Positions 18,195 to 27,047 of a stretch of 64,000 nt of DNA are shown here, piece by piece. The translations under genes and the position numbers were made by a program. The notes beneath the pieces are model-generated. The model made no database searches. It had not been told where the DNA came from and saw only the letters and a list, made by a program, of their open reading frames with translations. The DNA is from an uncultured Eubacteriales bacterium (GTDB taxonomy: Bacteria > Bacillota > Clostridia > Lachnospirales > Cellulosilyticaceae): positions 224,277 through 288,276 of the forward strand of contig URVM01000003.1 of NCBI GenBank assembly GCA_900551325.1. The letters are read 5' to 3'. Numbering within the stretch: position 1 is the first letter of the stretch; every line of letters begins with the position of its first letter.

Positions 18195-18420
18195 TATAAG
18201 CTAAAAACGTTGATAAAGAAATAGTAGTAATTGTCCTAGTCTTTAGAGAGCATACGGTTGGTGAAAGTATGTGTCGGGTCAATTTATGAATTACACCTTT
18301 TGAGTTGCACTTATGTGCCGGCTACATACCGTTATCATGTATGAGGCAAATATATTTGCGAACAAAGGTGGTACCACGGGTGATCTCGTCCTTTATATAA
18401 GGCGAGACACCCTTTTTTAT
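18195..18420 (+). ncRNA. Tyrosine T-box riboswitch leader
   Basis: A tRNA-sensing leader upstream of tyrS. The invariant T-box AAGGTGGTACCACG is at 18365-18378. It is followed by the terminator stem (GGGTGATCTCGTCC pairing with GGCGAGACACCC) and a T run ending near 18419; the T-box strand can pair with the terminator's 5' side to form the antiterminator. The specifier region near 18289-18297 reads GAATTACACC, giving the Tyr codon TAC, which fits the gene controlled. An AG-rich internal loop (TTTAGAGAGCA) near 18243 fits stem I. Uncharged tRNA-Tyr should allow readthrough. Confidence 0.93.
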
Positions 18421-18467
18421 TGCTTTTCTTTATGACATGAGACAAAATTATGAGGAGGCTCTTACAA

Positions 18468-19694
18468 ATGAACGTATTTGATACCTTAATGGAACGTGGA
18501 TTTATCCAACAAACAACACACGAAAAAGAAATTCGTGAATTATTAGAGAAAGAAAAAGTTACTTTCTACATTGGTTTTGACCCTACTGCTGACAGTTTAC
18601 ACGTAGGTCACTTTGTAACAGTTATGGCTATGGCACATATGCAAAAAGCAGGACACCGTCCTATCGCTCTTTTAGGTGGCGGTACTGGTATGGTTGGTGA
18701 CCCTACTGGTAAAACTGATATGCGTAAAATGCTTACACCAGAAGTAATCAAACACAATGTAAATTGCTTTAAAAAACAACTTTCTCGTTTCATCACTTTT
18801 GATAATGACCAAGCAATTATTGTAGATAATGGAGATTGGTTACTTAACCTAAACTACATTGACTTCCTTCGTGAAGTTGGGGTACATTTCTCTGTTAACC
18901 GTATGCTTACAGCTGAATGCTTTAAACAACGTCTTGAAAAAGGTCTTTCTTTCTTAGAATTTAACTATATGCTTATGCAATCTTATGACTTCCTAGAACT
19001 TTACAGAAAATACAACTGTAAATTACAACTAGGTGGAAACGATCAGTGGTCTAATATCTTAGGTGGTGTTGAGCTTGTAAGACGTTTACACGGAGATACA
19101 TCTTTCGGTATGACTTTCTCACTTCTTACAAATAGCGAAGGTAAGAAAATGGGTAAAACAGAAAATGGTGCTGTATGGCTTGATGCTGAAAAAACTTCTC
19201 CATACGAATTCTATCAATACTGGAGAAACGTTGGCGATGCAGACGTTCGTAAATGCTTATCTTTACTTACATTCCTTCCAATGGAAGAAATTGATACACT
19301 TTGTAATGTAGAAGGTGCTGAAATTAACACTGCAAAAGCACGTCTTGCTTTCGAAATTACAAAGATTGTTCACGGTGAAGAAGAAGCTAAAAAAGCTGAA
19401 GAAGCCGCTAAAGCAGCTTTCGCTGGTAAAGGTGCAAGTGGTTCTCTTCCTACAACAGACCTTAGCGCTGACCTATTTGCAGAAGGTATGGACATTATTA
19501 GCCTTCTTGTAGATCATACAGGACTTGTAGCAACACGTTCAGAAGCACGTCGTCTTCTTACACAAAACGGTATTAAAATCGAAGGTAAGCCAGTAGATGG
19601 TATTGACTTTAAAGTAACTACTGACTTATTTAATGATGGTGCTTTAATGATTCAAAAGGGTAAGAAGGTTTTCCATCAGGTTAACCTTGTTTAA
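18468..19694 (+). CDS. tyrS: Tyrosyl-tRNA synthetase
   Basis: Class I synthetase that charges tRNA-Tyr, 408 aa. HIGH-equivalent motif is SLHVGHFVTV (about 37-46), the tyrosine site includes YMLMQSYDFLELY (about 169-181), the KMSKS-equivalent is KKMGKTENGAVW (about 226-237), and an S4-type RNA-binding domain forms the C-terminus (about 345-408). The ATG at 18468 is used because it sits 9 bp after GAGGAGG; an upstream in-frame ATG would lie inside the ribosome site. Regulated by the T-box immediately upstream. Codon choice looks like that of a highly expressed gene. Confidence 0.97.
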   Translation: MNVFDTLMERGFIQQTTHEKEIRELLEKEKVTFYIGFDPTADSLHVGHFVTVMAMAHMQKAGHRPIALLGGGTGMVGDPTGKTDMRKMLTPEVIKHNVNCFKKQLSRFITFDNDQAIIVDNGDWLLNLNYIDFLREVGVHFSVNRMLTAECFKQRLEKGLSFLEFNYMLMQSYDFLELYRKYNCKLQLGGNDQWSNILGGVELVRRLHGDTSFGMTFSLLTNSEGKKMGKTENGAVWLDAEKTSPYEFYQYWRNVGDADVRKCLSLLTFLPMEEIDTLCNVEGAEINTAKARLAFEITKIVHGEEEAKKAEEAAKAAFAGKGASGSLPTTDLSADLFAEGMDIISLLVDHTGLVATRSEARRLLTQNGIKIEGKPVDGIDFKVTTDLFNDGALMIQKGKKVFHQVNLV

Positions 19695-19722
19695 ATAGCT
19701 GATATATATACTTTATTGAAGC

Positions 19723-19769
19723 AAAAAGGAGATGTTGTACTAAGAAATTAGTGCAACATCTCCTTTTTT
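19723..19769. terminator. Bidirectional terminator hairpin (tyrS end / repeat element 3' end)
   Basis: Perfect stem GGAGATGTTG (19728-19737) / CAACATCTCC (19754-19763) with A and T runs on both sides. It terminates tyrS on the plus strand. On the minus strand it lies 31 bp beyond the 3' end of repeat copy A1, and the same spacer and hairpin arrangement recurs beside other copies of that repeat. Confidence 0.88.
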
Positions 19770-19800
19770 GTGATTTATGTTGAGTAAAGAGATTTGATAA

Positions 19801-20273
19801 GGGGTGAATTACTGTCTTTGGTTAGTCTTCTTAGGTGTCAGGCTGGCTGTAACTCCTCCTTCAGCTTCCACCTTGGGGGACGAATTACTATCTCTTGATA
19901 GACTACGTTAGGTTCGGGATGTGGTACCCTACTCTTTCAGCTTTCACTTCCGGTAGCTAAGAGGCTGTAGGCTCGAAAGAAGTAGGAACGCTCAAAACTT
20001 GCTCCGCTTCAAACATTTCGCTAAAACCCCTACTTCACCTCTCGCCAACATCCTCTAAGCCACCTACATAAGTCGCTTCCAGAGCAGGGCACCCCATCCC
20101 TTACCTTACCAGTTTTACTAAAGAGATAGCAATTCTAGTCTACTGAACCCTTTACTCACCCACTCATTAACAGTCTCTAAACCACCTGCATAAGCCGATT
20201 TCGAAGGAGTCACATCCATCCTTCCACCTATTTAATTGTTCTAACAGACAGTAATTCTAGTCTACTTAGCCCC
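19801..20273 (-). repeat. Structured repeat element, copy A1 (split by copy A2)
   Basis: The ends are GAATTACTGTC (19806-19816) and its exact complement (20247-20257), flanked by GGGG and CCCC. Read on the minus strand it matches the copies at 46567 and 62863: its 5' part (20151-20273) and 3' part (19801-19874) align, but about 80 bp of the middle is absent and copy A2 sits in that place. No reading frame is conserved. Total element sequence is about 197 bp in the two halves. Confidence 0.85.
19875..20150 (-). repeat. Structured repeat element, copy A2 (inserted in A1)
   Basis: A complete but diverged copy of the element, about 276 bp. The terminal arms are 19882-19892 and 20125-20135. Compared with the other copies one pair has changed from G:C to A:T and another to a G.T wobble, so pairing is kept. 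An internal 8-bp stem (19979-19986 with 20029-20036) replaces a 5-bp stem in the other copies at the same place. Conserved blocks shared with other copies include GCGGAGCAAG and CTACCGGAAG (both read on the minus strand). Confidence 0.85.
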
Positions 20274-20437
20274 ATTGCTTATCTTTTCGTTACCATCCTT
20301 TAAGTGTATCTACATAAAGAAATTCCTAGAATAGCCTCTAGATACACTCGTACTATCTATAACATTCTTCTTTTATAATTTTAACTTATATAAGTATATC
20401 ATCCTATTCCCCCATCTTCCCAATGGAAGAGAAAACT

Positions 20438-20536
20438 AAAGGAGTTGTGGCACTATGAACTGCCCAAATAAGTTAGACCTAAAAATCTAATTTATTTGGG
20501 CAGTTCACTAAAAAATTAGTACACAACTCCTTATTT
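20438..20536 (-). repeat. Second copy of the terminator hairpin, loop interrupted by a palindrome
   Basis: GGAGTTGTG (20441-20449) pairs with CACAACTCC (20522-20530). Without the insert the sequence matches the hairpin at 19723-19769, including the ACTAA...TTAGT loop. A 50-bp near-perfect palindrome (20457-20506; 21-bp arms, one G.T) lies in the loop, flanked by a CTA direct repeat. On the minus strand it follows the AI-2E permease gene and may end that transcript. Confidence 0.75.
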
Positions 20537-20560
20537 GTAATTTATATTAAATAATTTTGT

Positions 20561-20595
20561 AAGGGTCAAATTACTGTTTTTGTTTAGACTTCTTT
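20561..20595 (-). repeat. Remnant of the repeat element (3' end only, copy A3)
   Basis: About 35 bp that match the 3' terminus of the element, including CAAATTACTGTTTTTG versus TGAATTACTGTCTTTG in A1 on the plus strand, and AGACTTCTT versus AGTCTTCTT. It is joined to the hairpin at 20438-20536 by a spacer like that in A1 and at 46841. The body of the element is gone. The stretch 20274-20437 between the copies shows nothing I recognise. Confidence 0.65.
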
Positions 20596-20614
20596 TATGA
20601 TTTTATAAATCATT

Positions 20615-21769
20615 TTAGTTTTCTTCACTACTAAAGAGGTCTCCCATATAACGCATTACTAGTAGCCTAATAAATCCTACTACTGGTACTCCTAGTAGAA
20701 TACCTATTAAGCCAAAGAGTTTTCCACCTATAACAATGGCTAGTAGGACGGCTATAGGATGGAGTTTTATCGTTTTACCCATTACTTTAGGGACAATAAA
20801 CCATCCGTCTATTTGTTGTAGGATCATAACTGCAATAACTGCATAGAGTCCTTTTATAGGGTTTGGTCCTATAAGGCCAATAAGGCCTGCTAGTATAAAG
20901 CCTACGATAGGTCCAAAGTAAGGAATCAGGTTAAAGATTCCAGATATAATCCCTATGAGGATTGCAAAATCTATACCTATTATCATAAGGATAAGACTAA
21001 TTAGAGTGGCCATAATGACTGCATCAATGAGTTGTCCTCTAATATAGCCTGAAAATACATAATCAACATCTCTACCTATATCTCTTACTTCACTCTCAAC
21101 TGATTTAGGTATTATTAAAGACAATAGTCTATTGTAAATAATTAAAAGTTTTTGCTTATCTTTTAGTGTGTAGAAGGCTATAACAATACCTAATCCAAGA
21201 TTGAGTAGATTACCACCAAGACTTGTTAATATGGCAACACCTTTTACACTGAGCCAATTGACAAAACTATTAATTCTTTCATAAATACTTACAATGAAAG
21301 CTCCATTCCCCTTTGAAAAAGGTAGCTTGGAAGTGGCCAGATCCATATTGTGTATCATTGTATTAAAGTAGTCTGCATACTGAGTTAAGCTATCTTGTAA
21401 GTTTTTAACAGCTCCCCCTCCAATAACTTTTCTTACATTAATAACAACAACTACACTAAAAATGATGAGTACAAGTAAAAAGCTTAGTAAGGTAAGCAAG
21501 GTAGAATAACTTCTATTTATGCTATCTTTCTTTAACAGCCTTTTAAGCATTCTATCATAAAAATCCGTTAATGGATCCAGTAAATAGGCAATAATAAGAC
21601 CAAATATAAGAGGCCCTAGTAAATCAAAAAACCATTTAATAACAGTCGCTATATATCCCCCCACGACTTTGAACCGAACCAGTATAAGTCCTATGAGTAA
21701 GGTGACTAAAACACTTCCTACTGCATAAACACTTATAGTAAAATACTTATTATTCTTTTCAAATTTCAT
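20615..21769 (-). CDS. AI-2E family (UPF0118) transporter
   Basis: 384 aa polytopic membrane protein with about eight helices. The family signature is in the C-terminal half: GIDFAILIGIISGIFNLIPYFG is shortened here to its recognisable core NLIPYFGPIVGFI (about 277-289), followed by QQIDGWFIVPKVMG (about 330-343) and LLGVPVVGF. The family includes AI-2 exporters and Na+/H+ antiporters, so the substrate is open. The ATG follows AAGGAG. It starts 14 bp after the end of pepD, so it may be co-transcribed with it. Confidence 0.88.
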   Translation of the reverse strand: MKFEKNNKYFTISVYAVGSVLVTLLIGLILVRFKVVGGYIATVIKWFFDLLGPLIFGLIIAYLLDPLTDFYDRMLKRLLKKDSINRSYSTLLTLLSFLLVLIIFSVVVVINVRKVIGGGAVKNLQDSLTQYADYFNTMIHNMDLATSKLPFSKGNGAFIVSIYERINSFVNWLSVKGVAILTSLGGNLLNLGLGIVIAFYTLKDKQKLLIIYNRLLSLIIPKSVESEVRDIGRDVDYVFSGYIRGQLIDAVIMATLISLILMIIGIDFAILIGIISGIFNLIPYFGPIVGFILAGLIGLIGPNPIKGLYAVIAVMILQQIDGWFIVPKVMGKTIKLHPIAVLLAIVIGGKLFGLIGILLGVPVVGFIRLLVMRYMGDLFSSEEN

Positions 21770-21783
21770 GGGGTTACTCCTTC

Positions 21784-23244
21784 TTAGTAGTTTTTCATTG
21801 CTTTAAGAAGGTCAAGTAAGTATTCATAAACTCTAGCCATAGAACTAATGCTTGCACGCTCTTTTGGTGAATGAATATCATAAGCATTTGGTCCAAAGGC
21901 AATCATATCAAGGCCTGGTAGTTTTTCTGATATAAAGCCACATTCAAGACCTGCATGAATCGCTTTAATTTCTGGTTTCTTACCATATTTTTGTTCAAAT
22001 ACTTCTATAGCAAGTTCACGTATTCTTGATTTTGGTTCATATACCCAAGCTGGATAGTCTCCAAGTACTGTACAAGTTGCACCTAAATTTTTAGCTACAC
22101 GTTCTATTTTACGAAGCATGTTTTCTTTCTTAGTTGGTACAGAACTTCTTACTGCAAGTACAATGTGAAGTCCATCTTCTTCTAGTTGTACAACACCAAT
22201 ATTTAATGAGCTTTCTACAAGACCTGGGATTTGCATGCTATAAGCCATAATGCCATGTGGTAAGCACATTAATAAATCAATCATTTTCTCAGACTGTTCT
22301 ACTGTAATACATGGTTTTTCTTCTTCTACTTTTTCTACAATCATAAAAAGATTTGGATCTTGTTTTTCGTACTCTACTTTAAAAGCTTGTTCCATTTCTT
22401 TAAGAATTGTTTCTACCTTTTTGGCATAAGCTTTTTCTACATAGAAGCTAGCTTCTGCTTCACGTGTAATAACATTATCTTTCGTACCACCTATAAAAGT
22501 TGCCATACGCACTGCACATACTTTTCTCACTTGGTCAAGCACGCGACCTACAAGTATATTGGCATTTGCACGTTCTTGATGAATATCTGCTCCAGAGTGA
22601 CCACCTGTTAAACCTTTAATGATGACACGGTAAAGTACATTCTCCTCGTCAGCCTTTTCATAAGTCACATCTAAGTCTACATGTGCCTTCGCACCACCTG
22701 CACAGCTTACTAAAAATTCACCTTCAATATCTGTATCTAAGTTAAGAAGTACCTTACCTTCTAAATACTCAGGATGTAAGTTAGCTACACCATCCATACC
22801 AGTTTCTTCAGCTGTTGTCATTAACGCTTCAATAGCTGGATGAGCGATTGTATCATCTGCTAAAACTGCCATTTGATACGCAATAGCAATCCCATTATCT
22901 GCACCAAGTGTAGTACCTTTTGCACGGATAAAGTCTCCATCTACTTCAAGTTTAATCCCTTCTGTTAAGAAGTCATGCTCTGTATCTTTATTTTTTTCAC
23001 ATACCATATCTAAATGACCTTGCATAATAACAGTTGGTGCATTTTCATATCCAGGTGTAGCTGGCTTTTTAATATAAATATTGTTTACTTCGTCTTGTTT
23101 AACTTCTAAACCTAATCCCTTTGCAAAAGCTACCATATAATCACTAATAGCTTTTTCATTGCCTGAACCACGTGGTATATTACTAATTTCTTCAAAATAG
23201 TACATTACTTTTTCTGGTTGTAAATTTTCTAATACTCTTGTCAT
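21784..23244 (-). CDS. pepD: Aminoacyl-histidine dipeptidase (PepD, M20 family)
   Basis: 486 aa cytosolic dizinc dipeptidase that cleaves Xaa-His and similar dipeptides. Metal ligands are visible in MQGHLDMVCEK (about 74-84), GTTLGADNGIA (about 114-124) and TTAEETGMDG (about 145-154, catalytic Glu pair); the lid domain has KGLTGGHSGADIH (about 211-223), and a last ligand is probably the His of DIHSPKERASI near 459-469. Length is normal. The ATG follows AAGGAGG. Likely role: peptide use as amino acid source. Confidence 0.93.
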   Translation of the reverse strand: MTRVLENLQPEKVMYYFEEISNIPRGSGNEKAISDYMVAFAKGLGLEVKQDEVNNIYIKKPATPGYENAPTVIMQGHLDMVCEKNKDTEHDFLTEGIKLEVDGDFIRAKGTTLGADNGIAIAYQMAVLADDTIAHPAIEALMTTAEETGMDGVANLHPEYLEGKVLLNLDTDIEGEFLVSCAGGAKAHVDLDVTYEKADEENVLYRVIIKGLTGGHSGADIHQERANANILVGRVLDQVRKVCAVRMATFIGGTKDNVITREAEASFYVEKAYAKKVETILKEMEQAFKVEYEKQDPNLFMIVEKVEEEKPCITVEQSEKMIDLLMCLPHGIMAYSMQIPGLVESSLNIGVVQLEEDGLHIVLAVRSSVPTKKENMLRKIERVAKNLGATCTVLGDYPAWVYEPKSRIRELAIEVFEQKYGKKPEIKAIHAGLECGFISEKLPGLDMIAFGPNAYDIHSPKERASISSMARVYEYLLDLLKAMKNY

Positions 23245-23352
23245 TCTTAAATGCCTCCTTAAGTCTTTTACTTATTTTACTTATTTCTACGAGAAACTAT
23301 CCCTACTATGTAAAATCTTTTCCTTTACAAGTAGTAAATTGGTCTCTACTTA

Positions 23353-24711
23353 TTAATTTTTAAAACTATGAATAGGCGCTGGAATTCTACCGCCTCTATT
23401 TATAAATCCGTGGCACCCATATCCATTTACCGGCATAATAGGTGCACGCCCTAATAGACCACCAAATTCTACACTCTCTCCTACATCTTTTCCTTGTACT
23501 GGAATAATACGAACAGCTGTAGTCTTACTATTAATCATACCAATAGCCATCTCATCTGCAATAATACCACTAATAGTACTTGCACTTGTATCTCCCGGTA
23601 TAGCTACCATATCCAGTCCTACTGAACATACACAGGTCATCGCTTCTAACTTTTCTATAGTAAGTGCACCTTGTTCGGCTGCCTTAATCATAGCATGGTC
23701 TTCGCTTACAGGGATGAAAGCTCCACTTAAACCACCTACATAAGAAGAAGCCATAACACCACCCTTTTTTACACAATCATTAAGAATCGCTAGGGCTGCT
23801 GTTGTCCCTGGGGCACCAGCCATTTCAAGTCCCATCTCTTCAAAAATTTCACCAATACTATCACCAATAGCTGGTGTAGGTGCTAAAGATAAATCAATAA
23901 TACCAAAAGGTACACCCAGCATCTGGGCTGCTTCTTTTGCCACCATTTGACCTGCACGAGTAATTTTAAAAGCCGTACGCTTAATAGTCTCACACATTGT
24001 TTCAAAGTCAGCTTCTCTTACATTTTCTAAAGCTTTCTTTACAACTCCTGGACCACTTACACCTACATTAATTACTGTATCATCTTCTCCTACACCATGA
24101 AAGGCACCAGCCATAAATGGATTATCTTCTGGTGCATTGCAAAAGACAACAAGTTTGGCACAACCAATGCTACTACGATCAGCAGTATGCTCAGCTGAAA
24201 GTTTAATAATCTCGCCCATTCTTTTTACTGCGTCCATATTAATACCTGATTTAGTACAGCCTACATTGACTGAAGCACAAACATGTTCTGTAACACTTAA
24301 AGCTTCTGGTATAGATTCTATAAGTATCTTATCAGAAGGTGACATCCCCTTTTGTACAAGGGCAGAGAATCCTCCAATAAAATTTACGCCTACAGCCTTG
24401 GCTGCACGGTCTAAAGCCTTTGCAATAGGTACATAAGAACTTGCCTTTGTTCCTGCTCCAATAAGGGCAATAGGTGTAACAGAAATACGTTTATTGACAA
24501 TAGGAATACCATATTTCTTCGAGATAAGCTCTCCTGTAGCTACTAAATCTTTAGCGCGGGTTGTTATTTTGTTATAAATATTTTCACATAGAGTATCCAT
24601 ATCATCTGATATACAATCAAGTAAACTAATACCCATTGTGATGGTACGAATATCTAAGTTAGCTTCTTGAATCATTTTATTTGTTTCTAATACTTCTAAT
24701 CTAGAAATCAT
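23353..24711 (-). CDS. PFL family protein (DUF711/UPF0210)
   Basis: 452 aa protein of the DUF711 family, distantly related to pyruvate formate-lyase/ribonucleotide reductase folds by family annotation; no reaction is established. Conserved glycine-rich blocks include GGFSALVQKGMS (about 113-124), CNAPEDNPFMAGAFHG, VSGPGVVKKAL and GYGCHGFINRGGRIPAP at the C-terminus. It lies 32 bp downstream of a single-ACT-domain gene; this two-gene pair is widely conserved in Firmicutes, suggesting amino-acid-linked regulation of its activity. Confidence 0.88.
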   Translation of the reverse strand: MISRLEVLETNKMIQEANLDIRTITMGISLLDCISDDMDTLCENIYNKITTRAKDLVATGELISKKYGIPIVNKRISVTPIALIGAGTKASSYVPIAKALDRAAKAVGVNFIGGFSALVQKGMSPSDKILIESIPEALSVTEHVCASVNVGCTKSGINMDAVKRMGEIIKLSAEHTADRSSIGCAKLVVFCNAPEDNPFMAGAFHGVGEDDTVINVGVSGPGVVKKALENVREADFETMCETIKRTAFKITRAGQMVAKEAAQMLGVPFGIIDLSLAPTPAIGDSIGEIFEEMGLEMAGAPGTTAALAILNDCVKKGGVMASSYVGGLSGAFIPVSEDHAMIKAAEQGALTIEKLEAMTCVCSVGLDMVAIPGDTSASTISGIIADEMAIGMINSKTTAVRIIPVQGKDVGESVEFGGLLGRAPIMPVNGYGCHGFINRGGRIPAPIHSFKN

Positions 24712-24743
24712 TGATTTTTCCCCTTTCTGAGTAAGGTAGTCTT

Positions 24744-25013
24744 TTAAATACGATGCATAGAGTCAAAAATGGCCTCATGTTGTAAACGAATATCAACTTC
24801 TATTTCATGTCCAAGTTCTTCTAATGCATCAACAACCTTATCAAAAGAAACTGTACTTTGGGATAAATCAACAATCATCATCATATTAAAATACCCTTGT
24901 AAAATAGTTTGTGAAATATCTAAAATATTAATCTGCTTTTCACTAAGTAATGTACAAACTCTCCCTATAATACCAACCTTATCTTTTCCTACTACTGTAA
25001 TAATCCCTTTCAC
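24744..25013 (-). CDS. ACT domain protein (UPF0237)
   Basis: 89 aa consisting of one ACT domain, the ligand-sensing fold with conserved GKDKVGIIGRVCTLLSEKQI (about 9-28) and ISQTILQGYF. Start is GTG behind AAGGAGG. It probably binds a small metabolite and regulates the adjacent DUF711 protein, as inferred from the conserved gene pair. It lies 12 bp after the FtsA-like gene, so it could be part of the same transcript. Confidence 0.9.
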   Translation of the reverse strand: MKGIITVVGKDKVGIIGRVCTLLSEKQINILDISQTILQGYFNMMMIVDLSQSTVSFDKVVDALEELGHEIEVDIRLQHEAIFDSMHRI

Positions 25014-25025
25014 ACTTTTCCCTCC

Positions 25026-27047
25026 TTATTTTTCCCAATAAATTTCTATTTTGTCGCCTTCCTTTATTTCATCCATAACTCCAACCTTTCGGCCATTTAA
25101 TAAAAGTTTAATTGTACCCTTGGGCTGACTGAGGTCAAAATCTATATAATCAAATATATTAACAAATTGATAACTTGTTTCCTTATAAGGTAAAGTTACC
25201 GGTTTCTCATTAACATATAGGTTTATAGCTTCTTCTTTAACTTCTAATTGTTCTTCCTTTTCTACTGGCTCTATACTACTGGTTTCTTCATTGGACAGCA
25301 TTTTTTCTTCATTAGGTTTATCTTGAATATTGATACGGTCTCCCACACAGAGTGTGTAGTCGTAAGATACCTCTTCTTCATTAACTTTAATATACTTTTC
25401 ATCAGGCTTCATATGTAAATAACTTAGAAGTTCTATAAGTGTTTGGACTTGTAAAACCTGTATATCATCACCTTCACAGATATTCTCTTCTAAAGGCTTA
25501 ATATCTCCATTTACTAAAATAATAGGCAGCTCCATTGCCTCATTATTTATAAATATTTGTTTAAATGCTTCTTTATGTACATAATCTTTTATCTTTGCAT
25601 TACCATCTTTACCACACTTAGCAAAAATCATAGTAAGCTCATCGCCTTCTTGAATATCATCTTCAAGGCTTGCTATTTGATTATTAAGGAAGATGGTTGC
25701 CGCCTCTCCATTACCACCTTTTATTCTAATACGTTCACCTTTATATTTAAACATAAGGGTTTTACCCTTAGTCGGGAAAATTTGTTTATGTTCTATACCT
25801 GCACTCATAAGTACATCTAAAACTGTAAGCTTTTTCGTATTCATAAGTGTAATAACTTCTCCATTAAAGTTTACCTTCGTGAACTGCTGACTTACATTTT
25901 TAGCTGCTGTCATAGCAATACCTAATGGGGTAATCATTTCTGGTCCTTTTGTCATCTCACATTCATAGATGACATCTGGTATTTGATTTGCTAGGCGTAA
26001 AGTTACCCTTGCTTCAGGTAATTCTAAATGTTTGGCTAGTTCTTCAATTAGTCCTGGCATTTGTCCACCACCACCGATACAAAATACTGCATTGGTTGGC
26101 TTTTTCCCATTAAGTTCTAAAATCTTTTTGGCAATTTGCTTAGCCAATTTGTCTATGATAGGGCTAATACATGCTTTAATATCTTCACTTGGCATTTCAT
26201 TTGTTATCCCTATAATATCTTCATAAACAATGACTTCTTTTTCTTTTAAATCATGCTTCATTTTTTCCGCTGTATTAAAGTCTACTAAGTACTTATGAAC
26301 AATAGCTTCAGTTACTTCATCTCCAGCCATAGGAATCATTCCATAGGCTACTACACTGCCTTCTTTTGTAATAGCAATATCCGATGTACCTGCTCCAATA
26401 TCTACAAGTGCTAAATTAAGTAAACGTATATTTTCTGGGATTACTGCATTAATAGCCGCAATAGGCTCAAGGGTTAAATGGGATACTCTAAGGCCTACTC
26501 GGTCTGTTACAGCATATAAACTATCTACTACACTTTTTGGCAAGAAAGTAGCTAAAATTTTCGCACTAAGCACTTCTCCCTTATGTCCTTCTGGGTTAGA
26601 AATCATATAATCATCTACAAAATAATTAATAACCGTATGGCCTACACAAAAGTACTCACTGGCTTTAAGCTTTCTTTCGTTTTCAAGCATAGTCTTAGCT
26701 GCTTCAATACCTTCTACTTGAATAGTTTGAAGGTCTATAGGTCCTATTTCATGCAGTTCTTCGAAGTTCTTTGATACATAGGCCATTTGTGTATTTAAAA
26801 CACGGCCAGCAGCTGCAATATTCACTTCCTGAAGAGAATAACCTACTTCTTCTTCTAAAGCATTTTTAATCTTCTTTACTATAGAGGCAACCTTTTCTAT
26901 ATCATGTACCTGCCCATCTAACATGGCACGCTCTTCATGTTCCATACAAACATGATGCTTTACATGCCATTTCTTATCTTTCATATAGCCAAGCGTTCCT
27001 ATAACTGTACGTGTACCTATATCTAGTCCAAATATTAAATCATTCAT
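25026..27047 (-). CDS. Long FtsA-like actin-fold protein with beta-grasp-like C-terminus
   Basis: 673 aa. Residues 1-385 are an FtsA/PilM-type actin-fold ATPase: phosphate 1 FGLDIGTRTVIGTLGY (6-21), phosphate 2 LALVDIGAGTSDIAI (about 210-224), and an adenosine motif VFCIGGGGQMPGLIEEL (about 312-328). After that come repeated modules ending in EGDELTMIF, EGDDIQVLQ, VGDRINIQD and EGDKIEIYW, which look like tandem ubiquitin-like or SLBB-like beta-grasp units. FtsA proper is about 420 aa, so this is a different paralogue. It overlaps the GalT-like gene by 8 bp. Function is unknown; a role in envelope or division is inferred only from the fold. Confidence 0.75.
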   Translation of the reverse strand: MNDLIFGLDIGTRTVIGTLGYMKDKKWHVKHHVCMEHEERAMLDGQVHDIEKVASIVKKIKNALEEEVGYSLQEVNIAAAGRVLNTQMAYVSKNFEELHEIGPIDLQTIQVEGIEAAKTMLENERKLKASEYFCVGHTVINYFVDDYMISNPEGHKGEVLSAKILATFLPKSVVDSLYAVTDRVGLRVSHLTLEPIAAINAVIPENIRLLNLALVDIGAGTSDIAITKEGSVVAYGMIPMAGDEVTEAIVHKYLVDFNTAEKMKHDLKEKEVIVYEDIIGITNEMPSEDIKACISPIIDKLAKQIAKKILELNGKKPTNAVFCIGGGGQMPGLIEELAKHLELPEARVTLRLANQIPDVIYECEMTKGPEMITPLGIAMTAAKNVSQQFTKVNFNGEVITLMNTKKLTVLDVLMSAGIEHKQIFPTKGKTLMFKYKGERIRIKGGNGEAATIFLNNQIASLEDDIQEGDELTMIFAKCGKDGNAKIKDYVHKEAFKQIFINNEAMELPIILVNGDIKPLEENICEGDDIQVLQVQTLIELLSYLHMKPDEKYIKVNEEEVSYDYTLCVGDRINIQDKPNEEKMLSNEETSSIEPVEKEEQLEVKEEAINLYVNEKPVTLPYKETSYQFVNIFDYIDFDLSQPKGTIKLLLNGRKVGVMDEIKEGDKIEIYWEK

